DNA from: Cryptomeria japonica
Lineage: Eukaryota > Streptophyta > Pinopsida > Cupressales > Cupressaceae
DNA: 64,000 nucleotides
Assembly (NCBI RefSeq): GCF_030272615.1
Contig: NC_081413.1
Coordinates: 333,784,302-333,848,301, forward strand
Direction of reading: 5' to 3'
Part shown: piece after piece, positions 62,618 to 64,000 of the stretch
Numbering within the stretch: the first letter of the stretch is position 1
How the letters are laid out: every line of letters begins with the position of its first letter
Notes under the pieces: model-generated
Databases searched by the model: none
What the model was told of the DNA's origin: nothing
The model's input: the letters and a program-made list of their open reading frames with translations, nothing else
Program-made: the position numbers and the translations under genes

Positions 62618-63126
62618 TTATGAATCCTCATCATTCCTCCCAACAATATTTGCATTGGACTCCATTGCTTGCAAAAAGAGAAGGAAACTCTTGAGAGAGT
62701 TGATGGTGAGATATCCAACGAGTCTGATGTAGAATCTGACATTTCTTTGCAACAAGGTAGGAAGTGGTGGAACCATGTCGTGTTTGACGAGTCTTTGGAT
62801 CAAAAACTCTATCAGAATCAAGCGGAAGCTGAAAATCATGAACAACATCCGCTAGATGGTTGACAAGAGACTCAGTCTCAAGTGTTGACTCATAGTAATG
62901 ATTAAGAAGATCAACATTGACAACATCATGAATGCCCAAGTGAGTTGGAAGATCAAGTCGAAAAGCATTCTTGGACACCTTCTAAAGAATAGTATAAGGC
63001 CCATAATGAAGTTGCTTGACCTTACTGTGTGCTTTCTCTTGGAAACGACGTTTGTCCAAGTATAACCAAACTTTATCCCCAAATTGAAAAGTATGAGGGA
63101 CACAATGACAATCCATAAGTTATTTT
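62618..63126 (-). pseudogene. Ty3/gypsy integrase C-terminus with chromodomain-like tail
   Basis: Minus strand from 63126: PHTFQFGDKVWLYLDKRRFQ, then the GPY/F module typical of Ty3/gypsy integrases (LHYGPYTIL, stop, KVSKNAFRLDLP), DVVNVDLLNHYYES, an acidic linker, and RHGSTTSYLV...WISHHQLSQEFPSLF, which looks like a decayed chromodomain (chromovirus clade). The rest of pol lay to the right and is cut off by the copia LTR at 63127. Frame is broken at about 62990. Confidence 0.78.
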
Positions 63127-63499
63127 TGTTAGAGTATTCAGGTATTTACTTGATTAATTAAACAATATATGTTTAATTATTTAAGTTCCCTTTATCTCTT
63201 TTACACTTAAGCTAACTTTAGGTGCATAATAATTAATTCTTTTATTAATTATTACGTGCAAACCTAGGTTTTCTCTTTTAGGGTTTCTTGACCTATTAAA
63301 GGTTAAGTTCATTCTTTTCTTTGTAAGAAGAAGGATTACTACATTACACATTTTGTGAATATTGAGCTCTCCCTTTTTGAGCATATTTTTTGTGTATTTC
63401 TTTCTTCTATGTTTTGCTTCCTTGCTTCTCCTTATAATAGGTTTTTTAGCTTGTAGAGATCATTTGGGCTCCTGCGGTGTTGTATTTTCTCAACTCTAA
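63127..63499 (+). repeat. 5' LTR of copia-type element (plus)
   Basis: Starts TGTTAGAGTATTCAGG, contains a TATAATA promoter word near 63433, and ends just before a primer site. It interrupts the gypsy fragment. The element continues past the window. Confidence 0.75.
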
Positions 63500-63501
63500 T
63501 A

Positions 63502-63513
63502 TGGTATCAGAGC
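63502..63513 (+). promoter_or_regulatory. Primer binding site, initiator Met-tRNA type
   Basis: TGGTATCAGAGC, the exact complement of the initiator methionine tRNA end used by most plant copia elements. Confidence 0.9.
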
Positions 63514-64000
63514 TTCAGACCTGCAGCTACCTGTTCTTGTTTTGAGAAATTTTGCATTGGAAGCAGATATGGGGTTTCAGAAAGTTTTTTATGCACCTAG
63601 GGATAGGCCTTTTGTGAGCACTTTGGGCCTAAACAGACCTCACCATCATGCTCAGAAGGCTCGAAAACCCTTATGGTCATATAAAATTTGACCTTTTTTG
63701 GTTCTTGAGCCTCTGGGAGTATTTTTTCTCTTGATCCAGGCCATACGACCCTAGCACGCAGTTCAAGAAAAAAATTCAAAAAAAAAAGAATTTGCCTTTT
63801 ACGGCATGCAAGCCGGATTTTAATTTTTTGAAAAAAATCTTCAAAAAAAAATCAAAAAATCAAAATAGGGGGAAAAAAAGCTCAAGGGTTTTATAAAAGA
63901 AAAATTTTGGCAAAAGTTTTGGGGTGGGGAATCCCCACGATACGCAGGGTACCGTGGGGCCCCTGCCTTGTCGAAGGCCCTGCAAGTGTTGTACTGCCCG
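63514..64000 (+). other. Leader of copia-type element, cut by window end
   Basis: Untranslated leader or gag start with A-rich runs near 63770-63880. No gag motif is visible before the window ends. Confidence 0.5.

Overview
The window looks like intergenic DNA from a large, repeat-rich plant nuclear genome, most likely a gymnosperm and probably a conifer. The evidence is stacked LTR retrotransposons with methionine-tRNA primer sites, a plant-type LINE with a C-terminal RNase H, AT-rich spacers and decayed coding frames. The lineage is inferred from style, not from a marker gene. I found no intact host gene, tRNA, rRNA or CRISPR array.

Layout. 1-2610: LTR-like DNA and a decayed coding fragment. 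2611-5040: a 2.4-kb near-perfect inverted repeat (arms of about 1.2 kb, 26-nt loop) made from a pseudogene of a DRM-type DNA cytosine methyltransferase, the effector class of RNA-directed DNA methylation. 5041-5340: subterminal-type short repeats. 5377-7660: 5'-truncated Ty1/copia element. 8281-15632: complete but dead Ty1/copia element with 1.5-kb LTRs and target duplication AATTT. 17135-25279: an 8.1-kb terminal-inverted-repeat DNA transposon with a decayed, intron-containing transposase of a family I cannot name, palindromic GGGATCCC subterminal repeats, and 2.7 kb of CTTAAGGGG-rich tandem and hairpin arrays. 26372-27404: solo LTR.

7661-59521 is otherwise mostly built from one family of very large LTRs (about 3.9 kb, ends TGTAGTACCCC and GGGGCATTACA) inserted into each other in both orientations. 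Three nested copies can be delimited (28962-32849, 37068-53873, 40478-53357); the innermost holds an 8.6-kb LINE (42603 to about 51210). Each LTR copy carries a short repeat cassette at about the same internal position, but the sequence differs between copies; the three clear cassettes are palindromic.

59526-62018: non-coding LTR element whose LTR holds a 132-bp SINE-like insertion with 13-bp duplications. 62019-63126: Ty3/gypsy 3' fragment, cut by a plus-strand copia LTR with primer site that runs off the window.

Common theme: silenced, old transposons. In the full copia element every in-frame stop is TAG or TGA, and all three lost integrase catalytic residues fit C-to-T change at CHG sites, as expected from long-term cytosine methylation. 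A hairpin locus matching a DNA methyltransferase in the same window is the most unusual object here.
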